44,704 nt of DNA, taken from assembly GCA_019348135.1 (NCBI GenBank), contig JAHWJY010000012.1:1-44704 (forward strand). The letters are read 5' to 3'. Made by a program: the position numbers and the translations under genes. How positions within the stretch are numbered: position 1 is the first letter of the stretch; each line of letters opens with the position of its first letter. Below the pieces are notes generated by a model that was not told the origin of the DNA, did no database searches, and saw only the letters and a list, made by a program, of their open reading frames with translations. Shown piece after piece: positions 1-7,711 of this stretch. Source of the DNA: Actinomycetota bacterium. GTDB taxonomy: Bacteria > Actinomycetota > Nitriliruptoria > Nitriliruptorales > Nitriliruptoraceae.

Positions 1-1599
1 CTGAACATGTTCAGCTACTGGGTCTACCTCTTCGGCGGCATCTTCCTCTACAGCTCGTTCCTCATCCCGCTCTTCGGCGGCGAGGGCGGCGCGCCGAACG
101 GCGGGTGGTTCGGCTACGCCCCGCTGTCGACCCAGACGCCCGGGATGAACATGGCCTTCTACGCCGTGGGCCTGCAGATCCTCGGCGTGTCCTCGATCGC
201 CTCGTCCGTGAACTTCGTCACCACGATCCTGAACATGCGCGCGCCCGGCCTCACGTTCATGCGGCTGCCGGTGTTCATCTGGATGGCGCTCGTCACGAAC
301 TTCCTGCTGCTGTTCGCGATGCCGATCATCGCCGTGGCGCTCTTCGAGCTGAACTTCGACATCACCTTCGGTACGAGCTTCTTCCAGGCCGCCAACGGCG
401 GTGACCCGATCCTGTGGCAGCACCTCTTCTGGCTCTTCGGCCACCCCGAGGTCTACATCATGATCCTCCCCGCGATGGGGATCGTGTCCGAGGTCCTGCC
501 GGTGTTCTCGCGCAAGCCGCTGTTCGGCTACGCGGCGGTCGTCTTCGCCGGCGCGGCCATCGGCTTCATCGGGTTCGGCGTGTGGGCCCACCACATGTTC
601 GCCGCGGGGCTCGGCCCGGTCGCCAACTCGGCCTTCGGCCTGTCGACGATGTTCATCGCCGTGCCGACCGGCATCAAGATCTTCAACTGGGTCTTCACGA
701 TGTGGGGCGGCAAGATCCGCTTCACGACCCCGATGCTGTTCTCGGTCGGGTTCGTGGCGATGTTCACCATCGGCGGGCTCTCGGGCGTCATGCACTCGAT
801 CGTCCCGCACGACTACCAGCAGACCGACACCTACTTCGTCGTCGCCCACTTCCACTACGTGCTCTTCGGCGGGGCGCTGTTCGGGCTGATCTCCGGCATC
901 TACTACTGGTTCCCGAAGGTCACCGGCAAGCTGATGAGCGAGAAGCTCGGCAAGACCCACTTCTGGACCTGGCTGCTCGGCTTCAACCTCACGTTCGGCC
1001 CGATGCACTACTACGGGCTCGCGGGCCAGCCCCGACGCACCTACGTGCTGCCCGCCGAGCTCGGCACCGAGGTCGAGCTGTGGAACCTCGTCTCGACCGT
1101 CGGTGTCGTGATCCTCATCGTCTCCTCGCTCGTGTTCCTCACGAACCTCGTCCTCTCCCTCCGGGGCGGGCAGCCGTCGGGCGTCGACCCGTGGGACGCA
1201 CGCACGCTCGAGTGGATGACGCCCACCAGCCCGCCGCCGGTGCACAACTTCGACACGATCCCCACGGTCACGCACCGCGACGAGTTCTGGCACCGCAAGT
1301 ACGCCGAGGACGAGGCGGGCACGCCCGTGGCCGTCCCGGCCGGTGCCTCGCCCGACCACGTCGGCGTGCACCACACCGACGCCGAGGGCAACCACATCCA
1401 CATGCCGCACCCGTCCTACTGGCCGCTCGTGATGACGCTGGGCTTCTTCCCGCTCGCCTACGGGCTCGTCTTCCCGAGCGCGGTCCTCGGGGTCATCGGG
1501 CTGCTCTGGATGCTGATCGGGTTCTTCGGCTGGGTCATCGAGCCGGTCGCCGAGGGCGATGACGACGTCGACCGCATGGCTCACACCGAGAGCATCTGA
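1..1599 (+). CDS. ctaD: Cytochrome c oxidase subunit I, 5'-truncated by the window edge
   Basis: Catalytic heme-copper subunit of the aa3/caa3-type terminal oxidase, which reduces O2 to water and pumps protons at the cytoplasmic membrane. The reading frame is open from base 1 and the N-terminal part, including the low-spin heme first His, is missing. Counting from the first Met at base 7, the CuB motif GHPEVY is at about 145-150, the CuB pair His195-His196 lies in WAHHMF, the K-channel stretch PTGIKIFNW follows, and His281 and His283 in VAHFHY ligate heme a3 and heme a. A hydrophilic stretch of about 60 residues (positions ~395-470) precedes two C-terminal membrane helices. ctaE follows 57 bp downstream, with a hairpin in the gap. 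A ctaC gene is expected upstream of the window. Identification is secure. Confidence 0.97.
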   Translation: MNMFSYWVYLFGGIFLYSSFLIPLFGGEGGAPNGGWFGYAPLSTQTPGMNMAFYAVGLQILGVSSIASSVNFVTTILNMRAPGLTFMRLPVFIWMALVTNFLLLFAMPIIAVALFELNFDITFGTSFFQAANGGDPILWQHLFWLFGHPEVYIMILPAMGIVSEVLPVFSRKPLFGYAAVVFAGAAIGFIGFGVWAHHMFAAGLGPVANSAFGLSTMFIAVPTGIKIFNWVFTMWGGKIRFTTPMLFSVGFVAMFTIGGLSGVMHSIVPHDYQQTDTYFVVAHFHYVLFGGALFGLISGIYYWFPKVTGKLMSEKLGKTHFWTWLLGFNLTFGPMHYYGLAGQPRRTYVLPAELGTEVELWNLVSTVGVVILIVSSLVFLTNLVLSLRGGQPSGVDPWDARTLEWMTPTSPPPVHNFDTIPTVTHRDEFWHRKYAEDEAGTPVAVPAGASPDHVGVHHTDAEGNHIHMPHPSYWPLVMTLGFFPLAYGLVFPSAVLGVIGLLWMLIGFFGWVIEPVAEGDDDVDRMAHTESI

Positions 1600-1602
1600 C
1601 GA

Positions 1603-1635
1603 CCTCCGGCGTCGCCGACCGCGTGACGCCGGAGG
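1603..1635 (+). terminator. 11-bp perfect hairpin between ctaD and ctaE
   Basis: The arm CCTCCGGCGTC (1603-1613) is followed after 11 nt by its exact complement GACGCCGGAGG (1625-1635). It begins 3 bp after the ctaD stop and ends before the ctaE Shine-Dalgarno. There is no T-tract, so it is more likely an mRNA-stabilising or partial-attenuation hairpin that sets the ctaD:ctaE ratio than a full terminator. Confidence 0.5.
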
Positions 1636-1656
1636 ACGAACCGAAAGGCAGGCACC

Positions 1657-2256
1657 GTGTCCTCTGAGGTCCACGAGACCACGCTCGGTCTCGACCACCG
1701 CAAGCTCGCGATGTGGATGTTCCTCGGCTCCGAGTTCCTCTTCTTCGGTGCCTTCATCGCCACCTACCTCCTGTACTACGAGCGGACCGCCGGTGGCCCC
1801 GGTGTCGAGCTGTTCGACATCGCCTTCACCTCCATCAGCTCGTTCGTGCTGCTGATGTCCTCGCTCACGATGGTGCTCGCCCACTCCGCGCACGTGAAGG
1901 GCGACATGCGGCGGATGCGGCTGTGGATCCTCGCGACCGCGCTCCAGGGGGCGGTGTTCATCGGTGGCCAGGCGTTCGAGTTCACCACGTTCGTCAAGGA
2001 GGGCCTGACCCTCACGAGCTCGCCGATGTCGTCCGCCTTCTTCGTGCTGACGGGCTTCCACGGCGCCCACGTCACGATCGGCATCCTGATGCTGCTCGGG
2101 CTCTACGCCCTGTCGGTGACCGGCAAGGTCCGGCCGGACCAGCACCTGAAGACCGAGATGGTCGGCCTCTACTGGCACTTCGTCGACATCATCTGGGTCA
2201 TCATCTTCACCGTCGTCTACCTCATCCCGTACGACTTCGTCGTCCACGGCGGCTGA
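1657..2256 (+). CDS. ctaE: Cytochrome c oxidase subunit III
   Basis: A 199-residue subunit III of the aa3-type oxidase, a membrane protein that stabilises subunit I and the proton-uptake path. The short form has five predicted helices and lacks the first two helices of mitochondrial-type subunit III. Typical motifs are MWMFLGSEFLFFG near residue 18, FFVLTGFHGAHV near 130, and GLYWHFVDIIWVIIFTVVYL near the C-terminus. The GTG start at 1657 is chosen because the N-terminus SSEVHETTLGLDHRKL matches the family and GAAAGG lies 8 nt upstream. It sits between ctaD and the subunit IV gene and is presumably co-transcribed with both. Confidence 0.95.
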   Translation: MSSEVHETTLGLDHRKLAMWMFLGSEFLFFGAFIATYLLYYERTAGGPGVELFDIAFTSISSFVLLMSSLTMVLAHSAHVKGDMRRMRLWILATALQGAVFIGGQAFEFTTFVKEGLTLTSSPMSSAFFVLTGFHGAHVTIGILMLLGLYALSVTGKVRPDQHLKTEMVGLYWHFVDIIWVIIFTVVYLIPYDFVVHGG

Positions 2257-2281
2257 CGTCCACCTGCGCCCGGAGGGCACC

Positions 2282-2623
2282 ATGGCGACCGACACCACGG
2301 CCAAGACCGACGCTCAGCACGCAGGAGTGCACGAGACCGACGTGCACCACCCGGAGGCGAGGGACTACGTCAAGATCGCCGTCGTGCTGGCCATCCTGAC
2401 GGGGCTCGAGATCGCGGCGTCCTACATCGAGGTGGGCGGGCTGTTCCTGCCGTTGCTGCTCGGACTGATGGCCATCAAGTTCTTCCTCGTCGCGGCCTTC
2501 TTCATGCACCTGCGCTACGACACGCGCCTGTACACGCGGTTCATGGTCACGGGGCTGGTGCTCGCCGGCGCGCTGTACACGGTCGTGCTCGTGATCAACT
2601 CCTCCCAGCCCGGCAGCTCCTAG
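2282..2623 (+). CDS. ctaF: Cytochrome c oxidase subunit IV (caa3/COX4-like)
   Basis: A 113-residue small oxidase subunit. A soluble N-terminus of about 35 residues rich in His, Asp and Thr is followed by three hydrophobic segments (about 38-57, 62-82 and 90-108) with the family pattern YVKIAVVLAILTGLEIAASY and KFFLVAAFFMHLRYD. Length, three helices and position directly after ctaE match the prokaryotic subunit IV family (COX4_pro type). The ATG start at 2282 has CGGAGG five bases upstream. Function is structural or assembly-related. The symbol is assigned by position and topology. Confidence 0.88.
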   Translation: MATDTTAKTDAQHAGVHETDVHHPEARDYVKIAVVLAILTGLEIAASYIEVGGLFLPLLLGLMAIKFFLVAAFFMHLRYDTRLYTRFMVTGLVLAGALYTVVLVINSSQPGSS

Positions 2624-2632
2624 GACCCCTCG

Positions 2633-3496
2633 ATGCGCCTCGGTCAGGCCACCATCGCGCTGCACCCCCACGGGGAGGTGTGGCTGCTCTGCGTGGCCCT
2701 GGTCGCCGTCTACGTCGGGCTGATCCACCGGTACGGCGGCCTCATGCACCCGCGTCCGGACGACCCCGCGGTCACGGGGCGGCAGAAGCTCGCCTTCGGC
2801 CTCGGCGTCGCGGCCCTGTGGGTGGCCTCCGGCTCGCCGCTGCACGACCTCGCCGAGCACTACCTCTACTCGGCGCACATGGTCCAGCACCTCCTCCAGG
2901 CCTTCGTCGTCCCCCCGCTGCTGCTCCTCGGCATCCCGACGTGGATGGGCGAGATGCTGCTGCGGCCCCGGTGGCTGCAGCGGGCGGTGGCGGCGCTGTC
3001 GCGTCCCCTCGTCGCGGCCCTGCTGTTCAACGGCACGCTGGCGCTGATCCACTGGCCCGACGTCGTCGACGGCATGCTCGGCAGCGAGGTGTTCCACGCC
3101 TCGAGCCACGTGATCCTGATCGTCACGGCGACGTTCATGTGGATGAACGTCGTGAGCCCGGTCCCGCACCTGGTGCCGCGGCTGAACCCCCTGCCGCAGA
3201 TGATCTACCTGTTCGTCATGACCATCCTGCCGACGATCCCCGCGACGTTCCTCACGTTCGGTGAGCACCCCCTCTACCACGCCTACGCCGATCTCCCCCG
3301 CGTCTGGGCCGGCTTCGACGCGCTCGAGGACATGCGGGTCGCCGGCCTCATCATGAAGATCGGGGGCGGCTTCCTCCTGTGGGGGATCATCACCGTGATG
3401 TTCTTCCGCTGGGCCGCAGACGAGGAGCGGTCCAACCGGCCTCCTGCGTCGCCCGATCCGACGCCGACCCGTACCCCCAGCGACCTCCCCACCTGA
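2633..3496 (+). CDS. ctaG: Cytochrome c oxidase assembly factor CtaG
   Basis: A 287-residue polytopic membrane protein of the Caa3_CtaG family, which helps assemble the Bacillus-type caa3 oxidase, probably in CuB insertion. Family hallmarks are the conserved sequence SPLHDLAEHYLYSAHMVQH (about residues 63-82), with closely spaced His residues, and a second polar patch around HASSHVILIVTATFMWMN (about 150-167). About seven hydrophobic segments are visible, and the last ~25 residues are a hydrophilic Pro/Thr-rich tail. The ATG at 2633 lies 9 bp after the preceding stop, so the gene is translationally close to the subunit IV gene. The cupredoxin gene follows 15 bp on. Confidence 0.9.
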   Translation: MRLGQATIALHPHGEVWLLCVALVAVYVGLIHRYGGLMHPRPDDPAVTGRQKLAFGLGVAALWVASGSPLHDLAEHYLYSAHMVQHLLQAFVVPPLLLLGIPTWMGEMLLRPRWLQRAVAALSRPLVAALLFNGTLALIHWPDVVDGMLGSEVFHASSHVILIVTATFMWMNVVSPVPHLVPRLNPLPQMIYLFVMTILPTIPATFLTFGEHPLYHAYADLPRVWAGFDALEDMRVAGLIMKIGGGFLLWGIITVMFFRWAADEERSNRPPASPDPTPTRTPSDLPT

Positions 3497-3511
3497 CGGA
3501 GCTGCCCCGAC

Positions 3512-4162
3512 ATGAAGACCGAGTTCCGCAACCGCGCCTTCCTCCCGGTCGTGCTCCCCGTCGCGATCCTGCTACTGATCGGGCTGCTGGTGGGTGGGTT
3601 CGCGCTGATCCTGCTCTACACCACCCACGAGGTCGCGCTCGTGCTCGCGACCGTCGCGGCCGCCGGCATCCTGCTGGCGATCTCGCTCGCGGCGTCGCAG
3701 GAGCGCCTGGACGGCGGTCGTCGCGCGGCCGTCATCCTCGCCGGCGCCACGCCGATCCTCATCGGTGGGTTCGTCGCGGTCGCCCAGCCGGCCGGCATCA
3801 CCGACGACCTGCTGAACATCAACCGCCAGCCGCACATCGTGCTGCCCGAGCTCAACGTCACGATCGCCGCCGAGAACTCGAACCAGTTCACGGCCAACGA
3901 GATGGTGCTCCCCGCCAACGAGGAGGTCGGGGTGGTGTTCGAGAACAACGAGGCCGGCACCCCGCACAACTGGTCGCTCTACGTCAGCGACGCGGCCGTG
4001 GAGTCCATCGTCGTCGGTGAGGTCGTCACCGGGCCCGCCGTCGACGAGATCATCTTCACGTCGCCCGAGCCCGGCGAGTACTACTTCCAGTGCGACGTCC
4101 ACCCGAACATGAACGGGCAGCTGGTCACCGACGACGGCGCCGAGCCGACGACCAACGCGTGA
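3512..4162 (+). CDS. Membrane-anchored cupredoxin (type 1 copper) protein
   Basis: A 216-residue protein with three predicted N-terminal membrane helices (about 9-33, 36-54 and 68-88) followed by a plastocyanin-like domain (about 105-210). Likely copper ligands are His152 in TPHNW and the C-terminal cluster Cys194, His197 and Met200 in CDVHPNM. The compact Cys-x2-His-x2-Met loop is shorter than that of classical plastocyanin. It ends the ctaD-E-F-G cluster (15 bp after ctaG), so a role in electron delivery to, or copper supply for, the oxidase is inferred. The CuA motif of subunit II is absent, so it is not ctaC. ACGGAG precedes the ATG start. Confidence 0.82.
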   Translation: MKTEFRNRAFLPVVLPVAILLLIGLLVGGFALILLYTTHEVALVLATVAAAGILLAISLAASQERLDGGRRAAVILAGATPILIGGFVAVAQPAGITDDLLNINRQPHIVLPELNVTIAAENSNQFTANEMVLPANEEVGVVFENNEAGTPHNWSLYVSDAAVESIVVGEVVTGPAVDEIIFTSPEPGEYYFQCDVHPNMNGQLVTDDGAEPTTNA

Positions 4163-4178
4163 CCTCCGGCGGCGTCGG

Positions 4179-4196
4179 CGCGGTCAGAGGACCGCG
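4179..4196. terminator. Short convergent hairpin between the cupredoxin gene and ctaB
   Basis: A 7-bp stem CGCGGTC / GACCGCG with a 4-nt loop lies in the 21-bp gap between converging genes and includes the ctaB stop codon. There is no T-tract on either strand. It may slow both transcripts, but the call is weak. Confidence 0.3.
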
Positions 4197-5143
4197 TCGA
4201 CCGCTGCCGCGATGAAGACCAGCGCGAGGTAGCTCGTCGAGTAGTGGAACAGCCGCATGGCCCGCTCGACCGTGCGCTCGGCCCGCAGCCGGTGCGCGAG
4301 CCACAGCCAGCCCGCCGTCAACACCAGGGCGACCGGCGTGAAGACCCAGCCGGTGCGTGCGCCGGCGATGTAGAGCAGCACCACAGCGAGCAGCAGGTAG
4401 CTCGAAAGCAGGATCTGCCGGGTCGCCTCGTCGAGACCCCGCGTGACGGGCAGCATCGGGAGCCCGGCGGCCGCGTAGTCGTCCCGGTACTTCATCGCGA
4501 GCGCCCAGAAGTGCGGCGGTTGCCACCACAGCATGATGGCGAAGAGCAGCCACGGTCGGGCGTCGGCGAGGCTCGCACCCGGGACGGCCGCCCAGCCGGT
4601 CAGCACCGGCATGCAGCCGGCGACGCCCCCGACCACCACGGCCTGGTCGGTGCGGCGCTTCAGGCCGAGGGTGTACACGAACACGTAGATCAGGATGGCG
4701 CTGGTCGCGAGCAGGGCCGCGGTCAGGTTGACCAGCAGCGCGAGCCACAGGAAGCCGGCCACGCCCAGCACGATGCCGAAGCCGAGCGTCGCGCCGCCCG
4801 AGACCTCGTCGCGGGCGGTCGGACGTCGCGCGGTCCGCTGCATCAGCCGGTCGACGTCGCGGTCGAGGTGGTTGTTGATCGCGTTGGCCGACCCGGCGCT
4901 CATCGCGCCGCCGAGGAGCGTCGCCAGGACCAGCCACGTGCCCGGCCAGCCGGAGTCGGCGATGACCATCGCCGGCACCGTCGTCACCAGCAGGAGCTCG
5001 ATGATCCGCGGCTTGGTGACGAGGACGTACCGCTTCGTCGTCGCGAGCCAACCGTCGGCACCGGGTTCGGCCACGCCGTGCTCCCGCACGGAGCCGACGT
5101 CGTCGGGGACGACGGACGCGCCGGACGCGATCCGCTCGCTCAC
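4184..5143 (-). CDS. ctaB: Heme O synthase (protoheme IX farnesyltransferase)
   Basis: A 319-residue UbiA-family membrane prenyltransferase that farnesylates protoheme to heme O, the precursor of heme A. The conserved prenyl-diphosphate motif is ANAINNHLDRDVDRLM (about residues 85-100), with the Asp residues of NxxxDxxxD; the second loop is YTLGLKRRT (about 155-163), and LWWQPPHFWALAMKYRDDY (about 208-226) is diagnostic for CtaB/COX10. A hydrophilic N-terminus of about 35 residues precedes the first helix. The GTG start at 5143 overlaps the stop of the upstream small membrane protein by 4 bp (GTGA), so translation is probably coupled. Confidence 0.96.
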   Translation of the reverse strand: MSERIASGASVVPDDVGSVREHGVAEPGADGWLATTKRYVLVTKPRIIELLLVTTVPAMVIADSGWPGTWLVLATLLGGAMSAGSANAINNHLDRDVDRLMQRTARRPTARDEVSGGATLGFGIVLGVAGFLWLALLVNLTAALLATSAILIYVFVYTLGLKRRTDQAVVVGGVAGCMPVLTGWAAVPGASLADARPWLLFAIMLWWQPPHFWALAMKYRDDYAAAGLPMLPVTRGLDEATRQILLSSYLLLAVVLLYIAGARTGWVFTPVALVLTAGWLWLAHRLRAERTVERAMRLFHYSTSYLALVFIAAAVDAVL

Positions 5144-5418
5144 GCCTCACCCCCGGCCCGCGCCTCGGCGCGCATGCGCCAGCCCAGCACACCGACCGCG
5201 GTGGCGACGGCGAGCGACGTGGCGTAGAGGGCGAGGTGGACGGCGACGAACCCGGCGGTGCGCCGTTCGTCACCCGCGAGGAGGTTCCACGTACGCGTGC
5301 CCCACAGCCACCAGTTCCAGGCCGCGAAGGCCAGCAGCAGTGCCCCGCGCCGGGCGTGCCGGCGGGGGTCCACGGTGATCGACGGGCCGGCCTCGGTCGG
5401 CAGCGTCTCGGTGGGCAC
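5140..5418 (-). CDS. Small two-helix membrane protein upstream of ctaB
   Basis: A 92-residue protein with a hydrophilic N-terminus rich in Thr, Pro and Arg and two hydrophobic segments, AALLLAFAAWNWWLWGTR-like (about 27-45) and FVAVHLALYATSLAVATAVGV-like (about 58-80). It ends with a short charged tail. I do not recognise the family. It is coupled to ctaB by a GTGA overlap and divergent from ctaA, so a role in heme A or oxidase biogenesis is inferred from position only. The GTG start at 5418 lies about 40 nt downstream of the shared promoter palindrome. Confidence 0.72.
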   Translation of the reverse strand: MPTETLPTEAGPSITVDPRRHARRGALLLAFAAWNWWLWGTRTWNLLAGDERRTAGFVAVHLALYATSLAVATAVGVLGWRMRAEARAGGEA

Positions 5419-5454
5419 GCGTCGCCTCGCAGCACACGGTCGGGGGATGCGCCG

Positions 5455-5466
5455 AGGGTACCCTCC
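5455..5466. promoter_or_regulatory. Palindromic divergent -10 element between the ctaB operon and ctaA
   Basis: The 12-bp palindrome GAGGGTACCCTC carries TACCCT on both strands, a good actinobacterial -10 (TANNNT). On the + strand TACCCT (5459-5464) ends 7 nt before the ctaA GTG at 5472, the spacing of a leaderless transcript. On the - strand it would start a leader of roughly 30 nt before the small membrane gene. The two polymerases would compete for the same bases. Confidence 0.5.
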
Positions 5467-5471
5467 GGGGC

Positions 5472-6386
5472 GTGACCACCTCCGCTCCGGCGCCGTCCGC
5501 CACCGTTGCCGCCAGGCCGTCCCGGACCCTCGTCCGGCTCGCCGTCGCCGCCGTCGCGGTCAACGTCGCCATCGTGGTCACCGGCGGGATCGTACGGGTC
5601 ACCGGCTCCGGGCTCGGCTGCCCCGACTGGCCGTCGTGCGACGGCACGCGCGTGGTCCCCCAGGCCGGCAGCGAGGCGGGCTGGCACGCCGCCGTCGAGT
5701 TCGGCAACCGCCTCATGACCTTCCTCGTGCTCGCCGTCGTGGTGTGGCTCTACGTCGAGCTCCGCCGGCGACGTCCCGACTCCCGGGCGCGCTCGTGGGC
5801 GGGCTGGCTGATCGTCGGGGTGCTCGGTCAGGGCGTGCTCGGCGGCATCACCGTGCGCATGGACCTGCACCCGCTGACGGTCGCCGCGCACTTCCTCGCG
5901 TCCATGGTGTTGCTGGTCCTCGCGATGGTCGTGCACCACCTCCTCACCCGAGGGACGCGGCCCGAGCACACCTCGCCGGCGCTGCGTCGGGTCGTCGCAG
6001 GGATCGTGCTCGGTGCCGTCGCGGTCATCGTGGTCGGCACGCTGGTCACGGCCTCGGGCCCGCACGCCGGCGATCCCGGCACCCCCCGGCTCGGGCTCGA
6101 CATCCGCACGGTCGCGCGGGTGCACACCACGGCGGTGTGGACCACCGTCGTGCTGACGGTCGTCGGCCTCGTCGCGGCGCGTCGGGGCCACGCGGGACCG
6201 ACCCTGACCCGCGCCCTCGGGCTCCTGCTGACCGTCGAGCTGCTCCAGGGCGCGGTCGGCTACACCCAGTACCTCCTCGGCATCCCGGCGTGGCTCGTGG
6301 CGCTGCACCTCCTCGGCGCCTGTCTGTTCTGGGTCGCGACCCTGCGCGCCGGGCTCGTCGCGCTGGGGCCGGCGGACGGGGCGTGA
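5472..6386 (+). CDS. ctaA: Heme A synthase (CtaA/COX15)
   Basis: A 304-residue polytopic membrane enzyme that oxidises the C8 methyl of heme O to give heme A for cytochrome oxidase. After the first helix it has the diagnostic VTGSGLGCPDWPSCDG (about residues 43-58) with the extracytoplasmic Cys pair, and His residues embedded at helix ends (HAAVEF, HFLAS, HTTAVWT and HLLGACLFW) that ligate the two hemes. About eight helices are visible. The GTG start lies 7 nt after a TACCCT -10, so the mRNA may be leaderless. The stop overlaps the next gene by 4 bp (GTGA). Confidence 0.94.
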   Translation: MTTSAPAPSATVAARPSRTLVRLAVAAVAVNVAIVVTGGIVRVTGSGLGCPDWPSCDGTRVVPQAGSEAGWHAAVEFGNRLMTFLVLAVVVWLYVELRRRRPDSRARSWAGWLIVGVLGQGVLGGITVRMDLHPLTVAAHFLASMVLLVLAMVVHHLLTRGTRPEHTSPALRRVVAGIVLGAVAVIVVGTLVTASGPHAGDPGTPRLGLDIRTVARVHTTAVWTTVVLTVVGLVAARRGHAGPTLTRALGLLLTVELLQGAVGYTQYLLGIPAWLVALHLLGACLFWVATLRAGLVALGPADGA

Positions 6387-7174
6387 GCGCCCCGCTGCGC
6401 CTGGTCGTCCTCGGTGACTCGACGAGCTTCACCGACGACCGTGGGCCCCAGCTGCCGGACGAGCCGACGCTCTACCCGAACGTGCTCGCCGGCGAGCTCG
6501 CCGCGACGCTCGACCGGGAGGTCGCCCTCACCGTCGTCGCCCGGGCCGGGATGACGGTCCGGGAGGCGACCCGGACGGTGACCAAGGACCGGCACGTGCA
6601 GTTCGACCTGCTGCTCGGCGCGGACGCGGTGGTGCTCGGGGTGGGCAGCTTCGACCACGCGCCGGGTGGCATCCCCGCGGTCGTCGACGCGGTCGTGCCG
6701 TACCTCCGCCCGGCGGCGTTGCGCCGGCGTGCGCGCATCGGGCTGCACGCCGCCTACCCCTGGGCGGTCCGCCTGACGGCCCACCGCCGGCGTCGGACCC
6801 CGCCGGCGGAGTTCGAGCGCCTCTACGACCTGCTCCTCCTCCAGGTCCGCGGACTCGCCCGCGGTGCCGGCATCGTCGCCCTCGGCCCGACGAGCCACCG
6901 CGCGGCGTACTACGCCTGGCGGCACCCCGGGCACGCCGCGGCCGCGGCCCACCAGGCCGAGGTCGCCGGACGACACGGTGTCCCCAGCGTCGCCTGCTGG
7001 CCCTTCGTCGAGCCGCACGCCGACGCCCTCAACCCCGATGGCATCCACTGGCCGGCACCGGCGCACGCCGCGGTCGGTGCGGCGCTCGCCGAGTCGCTGG
7101 CGGCGCAGCTGACCGGTCGCGCGCCGCGACCGCCGGCACCCACGTGGGACCGATCCGGGGGAACGGCCGGATGA
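6383..7174 (+). CDS. SGNH/GDSL-family hydrolase or acyltransferase, OctT-like
   Basis: A 263-residue SGNH-fold protein. The nucleophile block LRLVVLGDSTSF places Ser13 in GDS, and the catalytic Asp-His pair is Asp219/His222 in NPDGIHW. The pattern after the nucleophile (LPDEPTLYPNVLAGEL, ADAVVLGVGSFDHAP) resembles the diglucosylglycerate octanoyltransferase group of Actinobacteria, which acylates glucosylglycerate precursors of methylglucose lipopolysaccharide. I make that assignment by pattern memory only; a generic lipase/esterase is the alternative. There is no signal peptide. The GTG start overlaps the ctaA stop. Confidence 0.75.
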   Translation: MSAPLRLVVLGDSTSFTDDRGPQLPDEPTLYPNVLAGELAATLDREVALTVVARAGMTVREATRTVTKDRHVQFDLLLGADAVVLGVGSFDHAPGGIPAVVDAVVPYLRPAALRRRARIGLHAAYPWAVRLTAHRRRRTPPAEFERLYDLLLLQVRGLARGAGIVALGPTSHRAAYYAWRHPGHAAAAAHQAEVAGRHGVPSVACWPFVEPHADALNPDGIHWPAPAHAAVGAALAESLAAQLTGRAPRPPAPTWDRSGGTAG

Positions 7175-7189
7175 GGTCGCCGGCGGCGA

Positions 7190-7195
7190 TACGCT
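7190..7195 (+). promoter_or_regulatory. Candidate -10 of the prepilin gene
   Basis: TACGCT within GATACGCT lies about 27 nt before the ATG at 7222, with the purine-rich Shine-Dalgarno GGGGGAGGGG (7205-7214) between them. This supports the 7222 start over longer in-frame alternatives. No convincing -35 is seen. Confidence 0.35.
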
Positions 7196-7221
7196 CCGCG
7201 CCGAGGGGGAGGGGACCGGGG

Positions 7222-7695
7222 ATGCGACGACCGACGCGCGAGGAGGGGTTCTCCCTCGTCGAGCTGCTGGTGATCACCCTCATCATCGGCATCCTGGCGG
7301 GGATCGCGATCACGACGTACATCAGACAGACGCAGAAGGCCGAGCGGGCCGCCGCGATCAGCACGCTGTCGAACATGCGCCTCGCCGCCGAGTCCATCCG
7401 TGCGAACGCGGCAACGGACAGCTTCTCGGGGGACCCCGCGGCCTACGACACCGAGCAGGGTTCCTACGACTACGAGCCGGGGGCGAGCCCCTCGACCGGG
7501 TCCAACGTCGTCTCCGTCCACGCCCCACCGGACGGCACGTGGGTCTCGTTCGCGGTCCGCGGGAAGGGGCAGTGCTTCTACCTCCGCATCGAGGCGACGT
7601 CCGACGTCCTGTACCAGTCGACGAGCGACATGGCCGACGTCGCCTGCGACGCGCTCGAGTTCACCAGCGGTCTCGGCACGGGTGCGTGGGGCTGA
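7222..7695 (+). CDS. Type IV prepilin-like protein with class III signal peptide
   Basis: A 157-residue protein. A short basic leader MRRPTREEG is followed by FSLVELLVITLIIGILAGIAI, the canonical prepilin peptidase site (cleavage after Gly9, Phe+1, Glu+5) and N-terminal hydrophobic helix. The remaining ~110 residues form an Asp/Ser/Thr-rich globular domain with two Cys in QCFYLRI and DVACDAL, which could form a disulfide loop as in type IV pilins. Longer in-frame starts at 7144 and 7171 would give a much longer, atypical leader, and the strong Shine-Dalgarno favours 7222. No other pilus-assembly gene adjoins it, so this is an orphan pilin or pseudopilin. Confidence 0.82.
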   Translation: MRRPTREEGFSLVELLVITLIIGILAGIAITTYIRQTQKAERAAAISTLSNMRLAAESIRANAATDSFSGDPAAYDTEQGSYDYEPGASPSTGSNVVSVHAPPDGTWVSFAVRGKGQCFYLRIEATSDVLYQSTSDMADVACDALEFTSGLGTGAWG

Positions 7696-7711
7696 TCGCG
7701 TTCGGCGGGCC

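Noticed and set aside
4125-6308. A 727-codon - strand open frame across ctaB and ctaA
   Set aside because: Antisense to ctaA and out of frame with ctaB; low-complexity Arg/Ala/Gly/Asp content with no domain.
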